Shown: one piece after another, positions 1 to 6,421 of the stretch | Layout of the letters: each line of letters begins with the position of its first letter | Position numbering within the stretch: the stretch's first letter is position 1 | Assembly (NCBI GenBank): GCA_017458545.1 | Contig: JAFTBA010000117.1 | Span: 1 to 6,685, forward strand | Direction: 5' to 3' | DNA from: Synergistaceae bacterium | Lineage (GTDB): Bacteria; Synergistota; Synergistia; Synergistales; Aminobacteriaceae | Length of the DNA stretch: 6,685 nt | Translations under genes and position numbers: made by a program | Notes under the pieces: generated by a model | Told to the model about the DNA's origin: nothing | The model's database searches: none | What the model saw: only the letters and a program-made list of their open reading frames with translations

Positions 1-58
1 AGATTAGACATCATAGACAGAGCTTCATGGCACCCAATAGAAAGCATACAGTTTTCAT

Positions 59-86
59 AAAACAGCCCTTAAAAGGGTGGAAGGCT
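59..86 (-). terminator. Weak candidate intrinsic terminator after the last operon gene
   Basis: Read on the minus strand, AGCCTT (86-81) can pair with AAGGGCT (70-64) with one bulged G and a loop of about ten bases, and it is followed at once by GTTTT. It begins 23 bases after the stop codon of the exported NTF2-like protein, where an operon end would be expected. Two alternative hairpins compete: GGAAGG with CCTTCC over a 9-base loop, just upstream, and the CCCTTTTAAGGG palindrome inside the loop region. The T run is only four bases, so termination may be inefficient. No gene is supported in 1-109 on either strand. Confidence 0.35.
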
Positions 87-109
87 TATTACACCTTCCC
101 CCTATTACA

Positions 110-1255
110 TCACCAAACAACCCTCCATGACGATCCTTCCCTCGTAACCCCCAAAGTCCTCGCCGCAACAGTCTTAAACACCAGCGTCTTCCGTACCGTA
201 ATGACTTTCGCGCGTTCCTCGCCTACCCAATCAATCCTGAAATCTCCGCCCTTAACCCCTGCTCTTATGTCCGAAGCCTTAGCAGCTTCCTTAGCGAAAT
301 TCTCACGTGATATTACCTTCCTCGAACCCTCCGATAACATGTCATACATTTCGCCGTAAGACCCGTCAGCCCAAAGATTCAGGAATCTCCTCAGAACGCT
401 CTCACGGCTCACGTAAGCATTCTCGGCATTAATCTGTCTGTTAGGCTTGGCCTGAGCTTTCGGAGGTATAACTTCTTTCGAGACATCATCATTTCCGCGT
501 TCCCTCACAGACTTCACAAAATCGGCCATGTCCTTTGACTCTTCCTGGAATATCGGCTTTATCGGTCTCGGCGGAATTAGCGGAGGAGGAGGCGGAGTCG
601 GTTTTTTGACGGGAACGGGTGCAGGTTTAGAGGGCTGCCTTTTCGGGAGGTTTACCACAACAACCTCAGGCTTATTCTGTCGAACGGGCTGAGGACTCTC
701 GGCAGGCGCAAACGAAAATATCCTTTCATTTCGTCCCATTCCCCTTAACGAAATCACATAGTCTTTATCCGTCTGTTTAGGGAAAAATATTAACCCCTGT
801 ACGATTCCTGCAGAAGGATTCTCCAATGACGGGTCATATCTTATCGGTTTAATGCGTTCACCTGTTGACGACAGAAGAGAAACATTATCGGTTACGGGTG
901 ATAAGTCCAAAGGTCTTTGACCGAACGAGTATATGTTCAACAAAAATGTTTCTGACGTATCGAGTTTTAGTTCAGAGACAAAATTTTTCCTGAACCTTTC
1001 CTTTTCGGCCTCGTTCATTCCAGAACGCAATGCCTCCGACTCGCTCCAAGCCTCTGCAATCTCCTCAGGGTAATGCACTACCCACACAAAACAGTCCTGT
1101 CCCCAATGCGCTGATGTCCACCGTTCAAGAATCCTTATCGTCTCGTCAAACGGACTCGTTTCAGCACTGTATACTTCCTCACCAAAAACGCAAAAAGCAC
1201 AAAAAAAACCCGCCGTGAATATCATGGCGAGTAATAATTTTCTCATGTCTCTCAT
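110..1255 (-). CDS. Exported protein of unknown function with proline-rich linker and probable NTF2-like C-terminal domain
   Basis: A 381-residue protein I do not recognise by name. Residues 1-25 form a signal peptide: a basic start (MRDMRK) followed by a hydrophobic core. Residues 35-185 are a folded-looking domain with conserved-type aromatic and acidic positions and no family I can name. Residues 186-235 are a Pro/Lys-rich linker including a run of six prolines (221-225 plus neighbours). Residues 284-381 resemble the NTF2-like/SnoaL fold: helix (SVLRRFLNLWADGSYGEMYDML), then strands ending in GSSWRVVW, as in many exported small-domain proteins. The reading frame is open further upstream to 1357, but that would overlap the preceding gene by about 100 bases and bury the signal peptide. 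The ATG at 1255 starts one base after the upstream TGA, which fits translational coupling; an ATG at 1246 is an equally possible start. Likely periplasmic or envelope-attached. Role unknown. Confidence 0.8.
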   Translation of the reverse strand: MRDMRKLLLAMIFTAGFFCAFCVFGEEVYSAETSPFDETIRILERWTSAHWGQDCFVWVVHYPEEIAEAWSESEALRSGMNEAEKERFRKNFVSELKLDTSETFLLNIYSFGQRPLDLSPVTDNVSLLSSTGERIKPIRYDPSLENPSAGIVQGLIFFPKQTDKDYVISLRGMGRNERIFSFAPAESPQPVRQNKPEVVVVNLPKRQPSKPAPVPVKKPTPPPPPLIPPRPIKPIFQEESKDMADFVKSVRERGNDDVSKEVIPPKAQAKPNRQINAENAYVSRESVLRRFLNLWADGSYGEMYDMLSEGSRKVISRENFAKEAAKASDIRAGVKGGDFRIDWVGEERAKVITVRKTLVFKTVAARTLGVTREGSSWRVVW

Positions 1256-1256
1256 G

Positions 1257-2444
1257 TCAATTAACGCTCTGTTCGGGCGGAAGCTCAAAGTCTCCTCCTG
1301 AACGGTTAACCGTTCCCGAATTTGTCGGCTCACCGTAAGCGTTGCGGTTGAAAACATCTCCCTTAATTATCGTGTCCTTATTGGGGTTATAACCTGACGA
1401 ATCATCTAAGTTACTTCCTGCAGTTCTGGGAGGTGTAGTCGTTATGCTGTTCGATGTCTGGAGGCTTAGGGGTATGGGGTAACCTGAAACTGTGCAGTCT
1501 CCTGAAGTCTGAACGAAAGTTACCGAACCTGCAGGAATCTTTATCGAGTTGCCGCGAATAAATACACCGCTCACCAGTCCAACAGGCCCTAACAGTGCTG
1601 CACCTGCTATGCTTACTGCTCCGGCACCTATAACAGCACCTTCGCCCCTGTCACCTGCGCGCCTTGCCTCTTTGATAGCGTTTTGAGCGGCCTCGCCTAC
1701 CCGTACCGGAGGTCTCTGAGGTCCGAGAGGTTTTAACTCGTTGAATGACAGTCTGACTTCTCCCGGAACTCCGAACATCCCAGGGCGTTTAACGGCTCTT
1801 ACTTCTGTCAACAGTAATGATCCTGCAGGAGCTACAAGCGTTTGATTAACGATGAGGTCATTAGTGAGTTCGAGTCGGACTGAGTCACCTGCTTTCGATT
1901 TGGCAGGACTCAATTCGTCCATAAATCTGAACTTCATCGGAGTATCAGCAGGTATAGTAACTGGCATAGCTGTTACGGGATCCATGACGAGTGTTGCGAG
2001 AAGGCTCTCAACTCTCATGACTATGGGATTTCCTGCGCGCGATGCACCAGTGAGATTTGTTTCGAGGTCTTCGAGTCTTCTGGCTGCAGGTTCAGAGGCT
2101 CTTATTCTTTTGTCAACTACCCATTCGGCTACACCGAGCTTGAACATCATTGAGGGCTGTTCGTCAGTTCCTGTTTCGAGGAAGTTAAGTATAGCGGCAT
2201 GTCTTTCAGCGATTGTACCGGGCAGACTTCTGCCGAATAAATCCTCTTCGACTTTCGAGAGCCTTTCAATCAATCCGCCCTTAGCGACATATCCGTATAT
2301 TATCGTTTCAATCTGTCCCATCATCTGACGCGATGATCCTGCCTGTAAATCAGGGTCAGGCACTCCCTCAGACGCAAAGCACAAATTTGCAGTCAATACT
2401 AATACCAACGACAATATAAGCGCGGTTTTTACGGCTTTCAACAT
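1257..2444 (-). CDS. Exported protein of unknown function with N-terminal short repeats and Gly/Ala-rich segment
   Basis: A 395-residue protein with no name I can give. Residues 1-24 are a clear signal peptide with a cleavage site after CFA. Residues 45-148 hold a degenerate motif, a hydrophobic residue then E-x-x-(I/L)-(Y/F/T)-G with an Arg 10-11 residues after the Gly, at 45-61, 65-81 and 127-144. Residues 168-325 look like a beta-rich domain of the type found in exported proteins that keep 'GDSVRLEL...VAPAGS...EVRLSFNEL...IKIPAGSVTF' patterns. It is interrupted by an Ala/Arg-rich helix (248-266) and a Gly/Ala-rich hydrophobic stretch (269-298) that could be a glycine-zipper-like membrane or packing segment. 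The tail from 328 on is rich in Ser, Thr, Asn and Gly and probably disordered. A strong AGGAGG at 2461-2456 overlaps the last codons of pyrG. The gap to pyrG is 6 nt, so it is co-transcribed. Likely envelope-located. Confidence 0.82.
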   Translation of the reverse strand: MLKAVKTALILSLVLVLTANLCFASEGVPDPDLQAGSSRQMMGQIETIIYGYVAKGGLIERLSKVEEDLFGRSLPGTIAERHAAILNFLETGTDEQPSMMFKLGVAEWVVDKRIRASEPAARRLEDLETNLTGASRAGNPIVMRVESLLATLVMDPVTAMPVTIPADTPMKFRFMDELSPAKSKAGDSVRLELTNDLIVNQTLVAPAGSLLLTEVRAVKRPGMFGVPGEVRLSFNELKPLGPQRPPVRVGEAAQNAIKEARRAGDRGEGAVIGAGAVSIAGAALLGPVGLVSGVFIRGNSIKIPAGSVTFVQTSGDCTVSGYPIPLSLQTSNSITTTPPRTAGSNLDDSSGYNPNKDTIIKGDVFNRNAYGEPTNSGTVNRSGGDFELPPEQSVN

Positions 2445-2450
2445 TTTTTA

Positions 2451-4067
2451 TTAAACCTCCTTTGCTTTTTTCCTCATGTAATCAGACGCAGCATTAATGA
2501 ATCCGTCGAATAACGGGTGAGGTCTTACGGGTCTTGATTTTAATTCACCGTGAAACTGTCCGCCTACATACCATATGTGTTCCGGTAACTCTATGATTTC
2601 GACTAAATCGCGTTCGGTGCAAACTCCTGCGATTTTGAGTCCTGCATTTTCGAGTCTTTCCCTGTAAGCGTTGTTGAACTCGTAACGGTGTCTGTGTCTT
2701 TCGGTGATGTGAAGAGTCCCGTAAGCCTGAGCCGATTTAGTTCCTTCGGCCAAGTCGCAGGGATAAGCACCGAGTCTCATAGTTCCGCCTAAATCGCTCA
2801 AATTCTCTTGTTCTTCCATCAGGTGAATGACGGGGTGAAGTGTTGCAGGGTTCATTTCCTTGCTGTGAGCGTCATGGAGTTTGCAAACGTTACGTGCAAA
2901 TTCAACGGCCATCATCTGCATACCGAGACAAATTCCGAACAGGGGCACATTATTTTCACGTGCATATTTAGCGGCTGCGATCATACCTTCGACTCCTCTT
3001 GAGCCGAAACCGCCGGGAATCAATATCCCGTCAGCAAAACCTAAAGCCTCAGCAACGTCAGTACCCTCTAAGTCTTCAGCTTCAACTGAAATTATATTGA
3101 CTCTTACGTTATGCGCTATGCCTCCGTGATGGAGTGCCTCAACAACGCTCAAATAAGCGTCTTTATGCTGAACGTATTTGCCTACCAGAGCTATTTTGAC
3201 TTCCTCAGGAGGGTTCATGTACCTGTCAACGACTCTTGCCCAGTCGCTTAAATCGGGGTCATTCTCGTGAGGAAGACCGAGATATTTCAGGATTAAGTCA
3301 TCGAGTCCTTCCCTGTGAAGACTTATAGGAACGTTATAGATTGTAGGTTCATCGCGCACTTCGATTACGGCTTCGGGAGGAACGTCGCAGAAGAGAGCGA
3401 TTTTGTTTTTCATGTCCTGAGTCATAGGTTTGCTTGTTCTGCAGACGAGCATATTCGGGAGGATTCCTATTCGTCTGAGTTCCTGAACGCTGTGCTGTGT
3501 AGGTTTAGTTTTGAGTTCTTTTGCAGCTTCGAGGTAAGGTATGAGAGTTACATGACAGTAAACGACATTTTCGCGTCCTGCCCTTACAGCCATTTGCCTT
3601 ATGGCTTCGAGGAACGGCTGACCTTCAATATCACCGACAGTACCGCCTATTTCGACTATGAGAACGTCAAGCCCTGTACCTGCGCGGATAATTCTTTCCT
3701 GAATGTCGTTAGTGATATGGGGGATTACCTGAACAGTTCCGCCCAAGTAATCGCCTCTTCTTTCTTTTTTGATAACGCTTGAATAAATTTTGCCTGTAGT
3801 TATTGAATTTTTCTCGCCGAGTGTCTCATCAATAAACCTTTCGTAATGGCCTAAATCCAAATCAGTTTCAGCTCCGTCATCAGTAACAAAAACTTCGCCG
3901 TGCTGAAATGGATTCATTGTTCCTGCGTCAACGTTAAGATACGGATCTATTTTGAGTATTGAAACTTTGAGACCGCGTTTCTTGAGCAGTGCGCCGATTG
4001 AACCTGCCGTTATTCCTTTGCCTAATGACGAGACTACTCCGCCTGTGATGAATACGTATTTAGACAT
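2451..4067 (-). CDS. pyrG: CTP synthase (glutamine-hydrolysing)
   Basis: Makes CTP from UTP, ATP and glutamine in the cytoplasm, the last step of de novo pyrimidine nucleotide synthesis. At 538 residues it is full length (E. coli PyrG has 545). The N-terminal synthase domain (about 1-265) begins with the family signature GGVVSSLGKG (9-18) and keeps the Mg-binding Asp71 (TDLDLGHYERF) and Glu139 (VEIGGTVGDIEGQ). The C-terminal class I glutamine amidotransferase domain (about 290-535) has the GGFG oxyanion strand (352-355), the nucleophile Cys380 in GICLGMQ, and His506/Glu508 in QFHGE, so both half reactions should work. The ATG lies one base after the stop codon of the LysM/M23 gene and has no good Shine-Dalgarno of its own, so it probably depends on coupled translation. 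I see no GGGC-type initially transcribed region or attenuator of the kind that controls pyrG in Firmicutes; here it is an internal operon gene. Confidence 0.98.
   Translation of the reverse strand: MSKYVFITGGVVSSLGKGITAGSIGALLKKRGLKVSILKIDPYLNVDAGTMNPFQHGEVFVTDDGAETDLDLGHYERFIDETLGEKNSITTGKIYSSVIKKERRGDYLGGTVQVIPHITNDIQERIIRAGTGLDVLIVEIGGTVGDIEGQPFLEAIRQMAVRAGRENVVYCHVTLIPYLEAAKELKTKPTQHSVQELRRIGILPNMLVCRTSKPMTQDMKNKIALFCDVPPEAVIEVRDEPTIYNVPISLHREGLDDLILKYLGLPHENDPDLSDWARVVDRYMNPPEEVKIALVGKYVQHKDAYLSVVEALHHGGIAHNVRVNIISVEAEDLEGTDVAEALGFADGILIPGGFGSRGVEGMIAAAKYARENNVPLFGICLGMQMMAVEFARNVCKLHDAHSKEMNPATLHPVIHLMEEQENLSDLGGTMRLGAYPCDLAEGTKSAQAYGTLHITERHRHRYEFNNAYRERLENAGLKIAGVCTERDLVEIIELPEHIWYVGGQFHGELKSRPVRPHPLFDGFINAASDYMRKKAKEV
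2456..2461 (-). promoter_or_regulatory. Ribosome binding site AGGAGG of the repeat-containing exported protein
   Basis: AGGAGG on the minus strand sits inside the last codons of pyrG (AAG GAG GTT TAA) and lies 11 bases before the ATG at 2444. The spacing is slightly long. It supports the ATG at 2444 as start and shows that translation of pyrG would clear this site. Confidence 0.75.
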
Positions 4068-4068
4068 T

Positions 4069-5667
4069 TTATCTGCTCAGGTATTTAATCGGGTTGACGG
4101 GGCTGCTGCCGTTCCTGACCTCGAAATGAAGGTGAGGGCCTGTTGAACGTCCTGTAGTACCGACTTTAGCGACTAACTGACCTGATGATACGTTTGCTCC
4201 TTTTCCGAATAATAATGTACTGCAGTGCGCGTAGAGCGTTGACTGCCCGTTATTGTGTTCAATGACCAATACTTTGCCGTAACCGCCCATCCAGCCCGAG
4301 TATACTACTCTTCCTGAACCTGCTGCTTTAACGGGGTCATTTCTTGATGCTTTGATGTCAATGCCTGTATGGAAATCCTTGCGTCTTGTAATAGGGTGCT
4401 GTCTCCAACCGAACGGGCTGTTAATCCTTCCCATTACGGGCCATCTGAATCCTGAAGCTCTGACTGCTACATCACTGCGGGTGCGTCTTTCTGGTTTAAC
4501 CTGAGCGGTTTTCTGAGCAGGAGCTTTTTTAGGTTCGTTCTTTTTGACTTCAGCGGTCTTAACAGCAGAGTTATCTTTGCGTTCCCTGAGTGCTTCAGGT
4601 TTTGCGCCGGGCAGGAAGATTTCATCGTTTGCTTTGAGCGATGCAACATTGACTCCCTCATTAACGAGTCTGATTTTATTCATGCTGACCCTGTAACGCT
4701 TAGCGACTTCCTCAATTTTTTCGCCGTCCTTGAGGACATAGAATATACCGTCCTGATTAGGTATTCTGAGTTTTGCGCCGGGGCGTAAGGCAGATGAAGT
4801 TTTGAAGTTGTTGCTGCCTCTTATGGTTTCGGTGTCTACGTTGAGATTATGTGAGATTGACCAGAGTGAATCACCTGCTGCAACGATATATTCCTTCACT
4901 CTGACGGGTTCAAACTTTTCTTTGTTAGAGGCGACGATCATTTGCCGTCTGTGTACTTCGTCTAATGTATCCTCAGTTTTTTCGGGTGAACTCGGAATGA
5001 GAAGCAGCTGGTTCTCAGTGAGTTTGTTAGCGTCTTTGATGACGTTAGCTCTGATTATGTCCTGAACGGTGATATTACCGTAAGCCGAAGCTATATCCGA
5101 TAAAGTTTCGCCGCTCTTAACAGCATGTTCACGCCATCCCGGTCCTTCTTCAGCGAGTACGGGCTGTTTAGGTTCTGCTGCGGCAACAGTAATTTCTTCG
5201 GTATAATCTTCTTCTTCTTCTTCCTCGTCCTCATGGAAAACGATGACTTTTCCGTTATCAACAGTATTCAAGGTTATGCTCTCGTAATCCGAAAGATATG
5301 ATGGGAAAGGCCCGAACTCAGGCATAGTGCCGTTATCCTCAGCCTGTGCGTAAAGCTCAGGGTTATCTGTATTTTCTTCTGCGGTCTCTAACGGTATGAC
5401 CTCTATGTCCAGAAGGCTGCGCGAGGAAGCGAAATTATCCTCAATACCTCCGTGAGCAGGTTCAACGCCAAGCCCTGAAGAAAAACCGCCGAAATGCCCT
5501 GCCGAAAACATAAGGAATGATGCCAGCCCGAATGTTAAACAAACAACAAAACCAAATCCCCAGCAGAAGCCTAAAGATGCTCCAACATGTTTTTTACCGC
5601 GTGGCTCAACTCTGTTCCGCCTGTAGTTGGTGGAAGAGTCCCATAGCCTTTCGCTGTCTGATCTCAC
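4069..5667 (-). CDS. Membrane-anchored peptidoglycan hydrolase: three LysM modules and M23 endopeptidase
   Basis: A 532-residue cell-wall enzyme of the LysM-M23 type, expected to cut peptide cross-links in peptidoglycan from the periplasmic side, or to activate amidases if it acts like EnvC/NlpD. The N-terminus is basic (residues 16-27) followed by one hydrophobic segment (about 29-56) that should act as signal anchor or uncleaved signal. A low-complexity acidic patch (146-158, mostly Glu) lies in the variable region. LysM modules are at 180-225 (HAVKSGETLSDIASAYG), 259-303 (YIVAAGDSLWSISHNLNV) and a more diverged third at 308-353. The M23 domain (about 408-525) keeps the metal ligands His433 and Asp437 (HTGID) and His514, and the catalytic His481 (YAHCS) and His512 (GPHLHFE), so it should be active, unlike the degenerate EnvC/NlpD amidase activators. 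It starts at GTG with an excellent GGAGG eight bases upstream. First gene of the coupled operon, one base before pyrG. Confidence 0.93.
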   Translation of the reverse strand: MRSDSERLWDSSTNYRRNRVEPRGKKHVGASLGFCWGFGFVVCLTFGLASFLMFSAGHFGGFSSGLGVEPAHGGIEDNFASSRSLLDIEVIPLETAEENTDNPELYAQAEDNGTMPEFGPFPSYLSDYESITLNTVDNGKVIVFHEDEEEEEEDYTEEITVAAAEPKQPVLAEEGPGWREHAVKSGETLSDIASAYGNITVQDIIRANVIKDANKLTENQLLLIPSSPEKTEDTLDEVHRRQMIVASNKEKFEPVRVKEYIVAAGDSLWSISHNLNVDTETIRGSNNFKTSSALRPGAKLRIPNQDGIFYVLKDGEKIEEVAKRYRVSMNKIRLVNEGVNVASLKANDEIFLPGAKPEALRERKDNSAVKTAEVKKNEPKKAPAQKTAQVKPERRTRSDVAVRASGFRWPVMGRINSPFGWRQHPITRRKDFHTGIDIKASRNDPVKAAGSGRVVYSGWMGGYGKVLVIEHNNGQSTLYAHCSTLLFGKGANVSSGQLVAKVGTTGRSTGPHLHFEVRNGSSPVNPIKYLSR

Positions 5668-5675
5668 AAACTATT

Positions 5676-5680
5676 CCTCC
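5676..5680 (-). promoter_or_regulatory. Ribosome binding site that fixes the GTG start of the LysM/M23 gene
   Basis: GGAGG on the minus strand, eight bases before the GTG at 5667. This is the best-spaced Shine-Dalgarno in the window and makes the GTG the clear start rather than a later codon, keeping the basic residues ahead of the membrane segment. Confidence 0.8.
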
Positions 5681-5761
5681 CGAACCTGCCGCACAATTAC
5701 GTAATCAACGACATTCTAAAATTTTAATTACCTCTGAAATTGTAAAATAAAGTCTGGTCGA

Positions 5762-5801
5762 TAAGTATTGTAACATAAATTCATATAATGAGAAATACTT
5801 A
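5762..5801. repeat. 8-bp inverted repeat flanking a candidate promoter
   Basis: TAAGTATT (5762-5769) and its exact reverse complement AATACTTA (5794-5801) are separated by 24 bases that include the candidate -10 elements for the LysM/M23-pyrG operon. It could be a pair of operator half-sites or a stem in the transcript, or a chance match in AT-rich DNA. Confidence 0.35.
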
Positions 5802-5808
5802 CGGTCAA
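5767..5808 (-). promoter_or_regulatory. Candidate promoter(s) of the LysM/M23-pyrG operon
   Basis: On the minus strand TTGACC (5808-5803, five of six to the -35 consensus) is followed after 17 bases by TATGAA (5785-5780, four of six). Slightly downstream is TGTTACAAT (5775-5767), an extended -10 with a five-of-six hexamer but no good -35. Either would give a leader of roughly 90-105 bases before the GTG. The -35 overlaps the GGTCAATGACC inverted repeat. Confidence 0.45.
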
Positions 5809-5813
5809 TGACC
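5803..5813. promoter_or_regulatory. GGTCA-A-TGACC perfect inverted repeat, operator candidate
   Basis: Two 5-base arms around one central base, lying on the candidate -35 element of the operon promoter. A site in this position could bind a dimeric repressor. I cannot assign a regulator family from the sequence. Confidence 0.35.
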
Positions 5814-5838
5814 TGTTCACCTTTTCTTGGCTGCGGCT

Positions 5839-5867
5839 ATTATAACACAGGGTAAAATCAGGTATTC
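5839..5867 (-). promoter_or_regulatory. Candidate distal promoter with perfect extended -10
   Basis: The minus strand reads TGTTATAAT (5847-5839), a consensus -10 with the TGn extension. The -35 region (5867-5862) is poor, which an extended -10 can tolerate. It lies just past the stop codon of the tetrapyrrole gene and would give a leader of about 165 bases before the LysM/M23 start. The same nine bases occur in the promoter of the plus-strand gene at 6374-6382. Confidence 0.5.
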
Positions 5868-5875
5868 AGCGTATT

Positions 5876-6355
5876 TTAAGTGTTATTCTCCTCATCAATC
5901 CATAGCTGCCAAACTTTTCTCAAACGTTCTGACAGGCGGTGCGTTAATGAAGGAGAGACTCCTGCCGAACAAACACAGGCAGCAATGTTTTGAGAATTTA
6001 TCATTGACGGGAAAAAGAAATCACATTCTTCCTGACAGTCCGCGACGTTAACAGGTATTAATTTTGACTTTGCTGTCCCGTAAACAAAATGATTGACTTC
6101 GCGGTTATCAGCTGCTGAAACAACGAGTGATATTTCAGAGGTTATATCTTCAGGGCGGAAAGGCCGTTTGATTCTGTGAGTGTTTTCTGGGAACTCAGGG
6201 GAGAAGTCAGGACTCACAGCTGTGATTTTCGCACCGCAGCGCAGAAGTGTATCGGCACGCCTTGAGGCTATGACACCTCCGCCGATAATAAGGACATGCC
6301 TGCCGTTAAGGTCGATCATCATGGGGAAGAATGGGGGACGTTTTGAGGTTGACAA
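5876..6355 (-). CDS. Precorrin-2 dehydrogenase / sirohydrochlorin ferrochelatase-like protein (short form)
   Basis: A 159-residue protein of the Met8p / CysG N-terminal family, which oxidises precorrin-2 to sirohydrochlorin with NAD and in some members inserts iron to give siroheme; the product can also feed anaerobic cobalamin synthesis. The Rossmann motif is VLIIGGGVIASRR (21-33). The catalytic Asp is Asp106 in PVNVAD (matching Asp104 of CysG), followed by CDFFFPSMI (111-119) and the SAGVSPSL stretch (130-137), where Ser130 lines up with Ser128 of CysG. Usual members have about 200 residues; this one ends soon after the SERLRK helix and so lacks most of the C-terminal helical domain. It starts at TTG with AGGAG ten bases upstream; the next internal start (Met12) has no ribosome binding site. 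No other tetrapyrrole gene is in the window. NAD-binding and dehydrogenase role are well supported; ferrochelatase activity is uncertain. Confidence 0.9.
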   Translation of the reverse strand: MSTSKRPPFFPMMIDLNGRHVLIIGGGVIASRRADTLLRCGAKITAVSPDFSPEFPENTHRIKRPFRPEDITSEISLVVSAADNREVNHFVYGTAKSKLIPVNVADCQEECDFFFPSMINSQNIAACVCSAGVSPSLTHRLSERLRKVWQLWIDEENNT

Positions 6356-6382
6356 TGCCGAATGACTCCTTACTGTTATAAT
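6349..6382 (+). promoter_or_regulatory. Promoter of the plus-strand exported protein (extended -10)
   Basis: TGTTATAAT at 6374-6382 is a perfect extended -10. A perfect TTGACA lies at 6349-6354 but 22 bases away, too far for a normal -35, so the extended -10 probably carries the promoter alone. Transcription would start near 6389 and leave a leader of about 33 bases before the TTG at 6422. On the opposite strand TATAAC in the same stretch could serve the tetrapyrrole gene, but without a convincing -35. Confidence 0.55.
6366..6370 (-). promoter_or_regulatory. Ribosome binding site supporting the TTG start of the tetrapyrrole gene
   Basis: AGGAG on the minus strand, ten bases before the TTG at 6355. 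No ATG or GTG in frame lies nearby upstream, and the internal ATG pair at residues 12-13 is preceded by pyrimidine-rich sequence, so TTG is the best start. Confidence 0.6.
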
Positions 6383-6421
6383 TCAATCAATGTAAATATT
6401 TTCGCAGGAAGTGAATGAAAA

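Noticed and set aside
12..58. Tiny minus-strand frame starting ATG AAA ACT after the terminator candidate
   Set aside because: It stops after 15 codons and has no Shine-Dalgarno; no support for a real peptide.
27..359. Plus-strand open frame of 110 codons
   Set aside because: Mostly antisense to the NTF2-like domain of the minus-strand gene, no ribosome binding site, protein not resembling anything folded.
1256..1357. Upstream extension of the last operon gene to an ATG at 1357
   Set aside because: It would overlap the preceding gene by about 100 bases and place 34 polar residues ahead of an evident signal peptide; the ATG at 1255 or 1246 fits better.
1852..2328. Plus-strand open frame of 158 codons
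   Set aside because: Lies entirely antisense to the repeat-bearing exported protein, whose signal peptide and ribosome binding site are convincing.
3315..3782. Plus-strand open frame of 155 codons
   Set aside because: Lies entirely antisense to pyrG, which is certain; it reflects codon bias of the true gene.
5668..5875. tRNA, riboswitch or small gene in the 208-bp gap
   Set aside because: I see no cloverleaf, no recognised riboswitch core and no open frame with a ribosome binding site; only promoter-like elements and inverted repeats.
5814..5878. Possible frameshift restoring a longer C-terminus to the tetrapyrrole protein
   Set aside because: The shifted frame adds only about 20 codons before a stop and the residues do not resemble the missing helical domain, so a natural short form is more likely.
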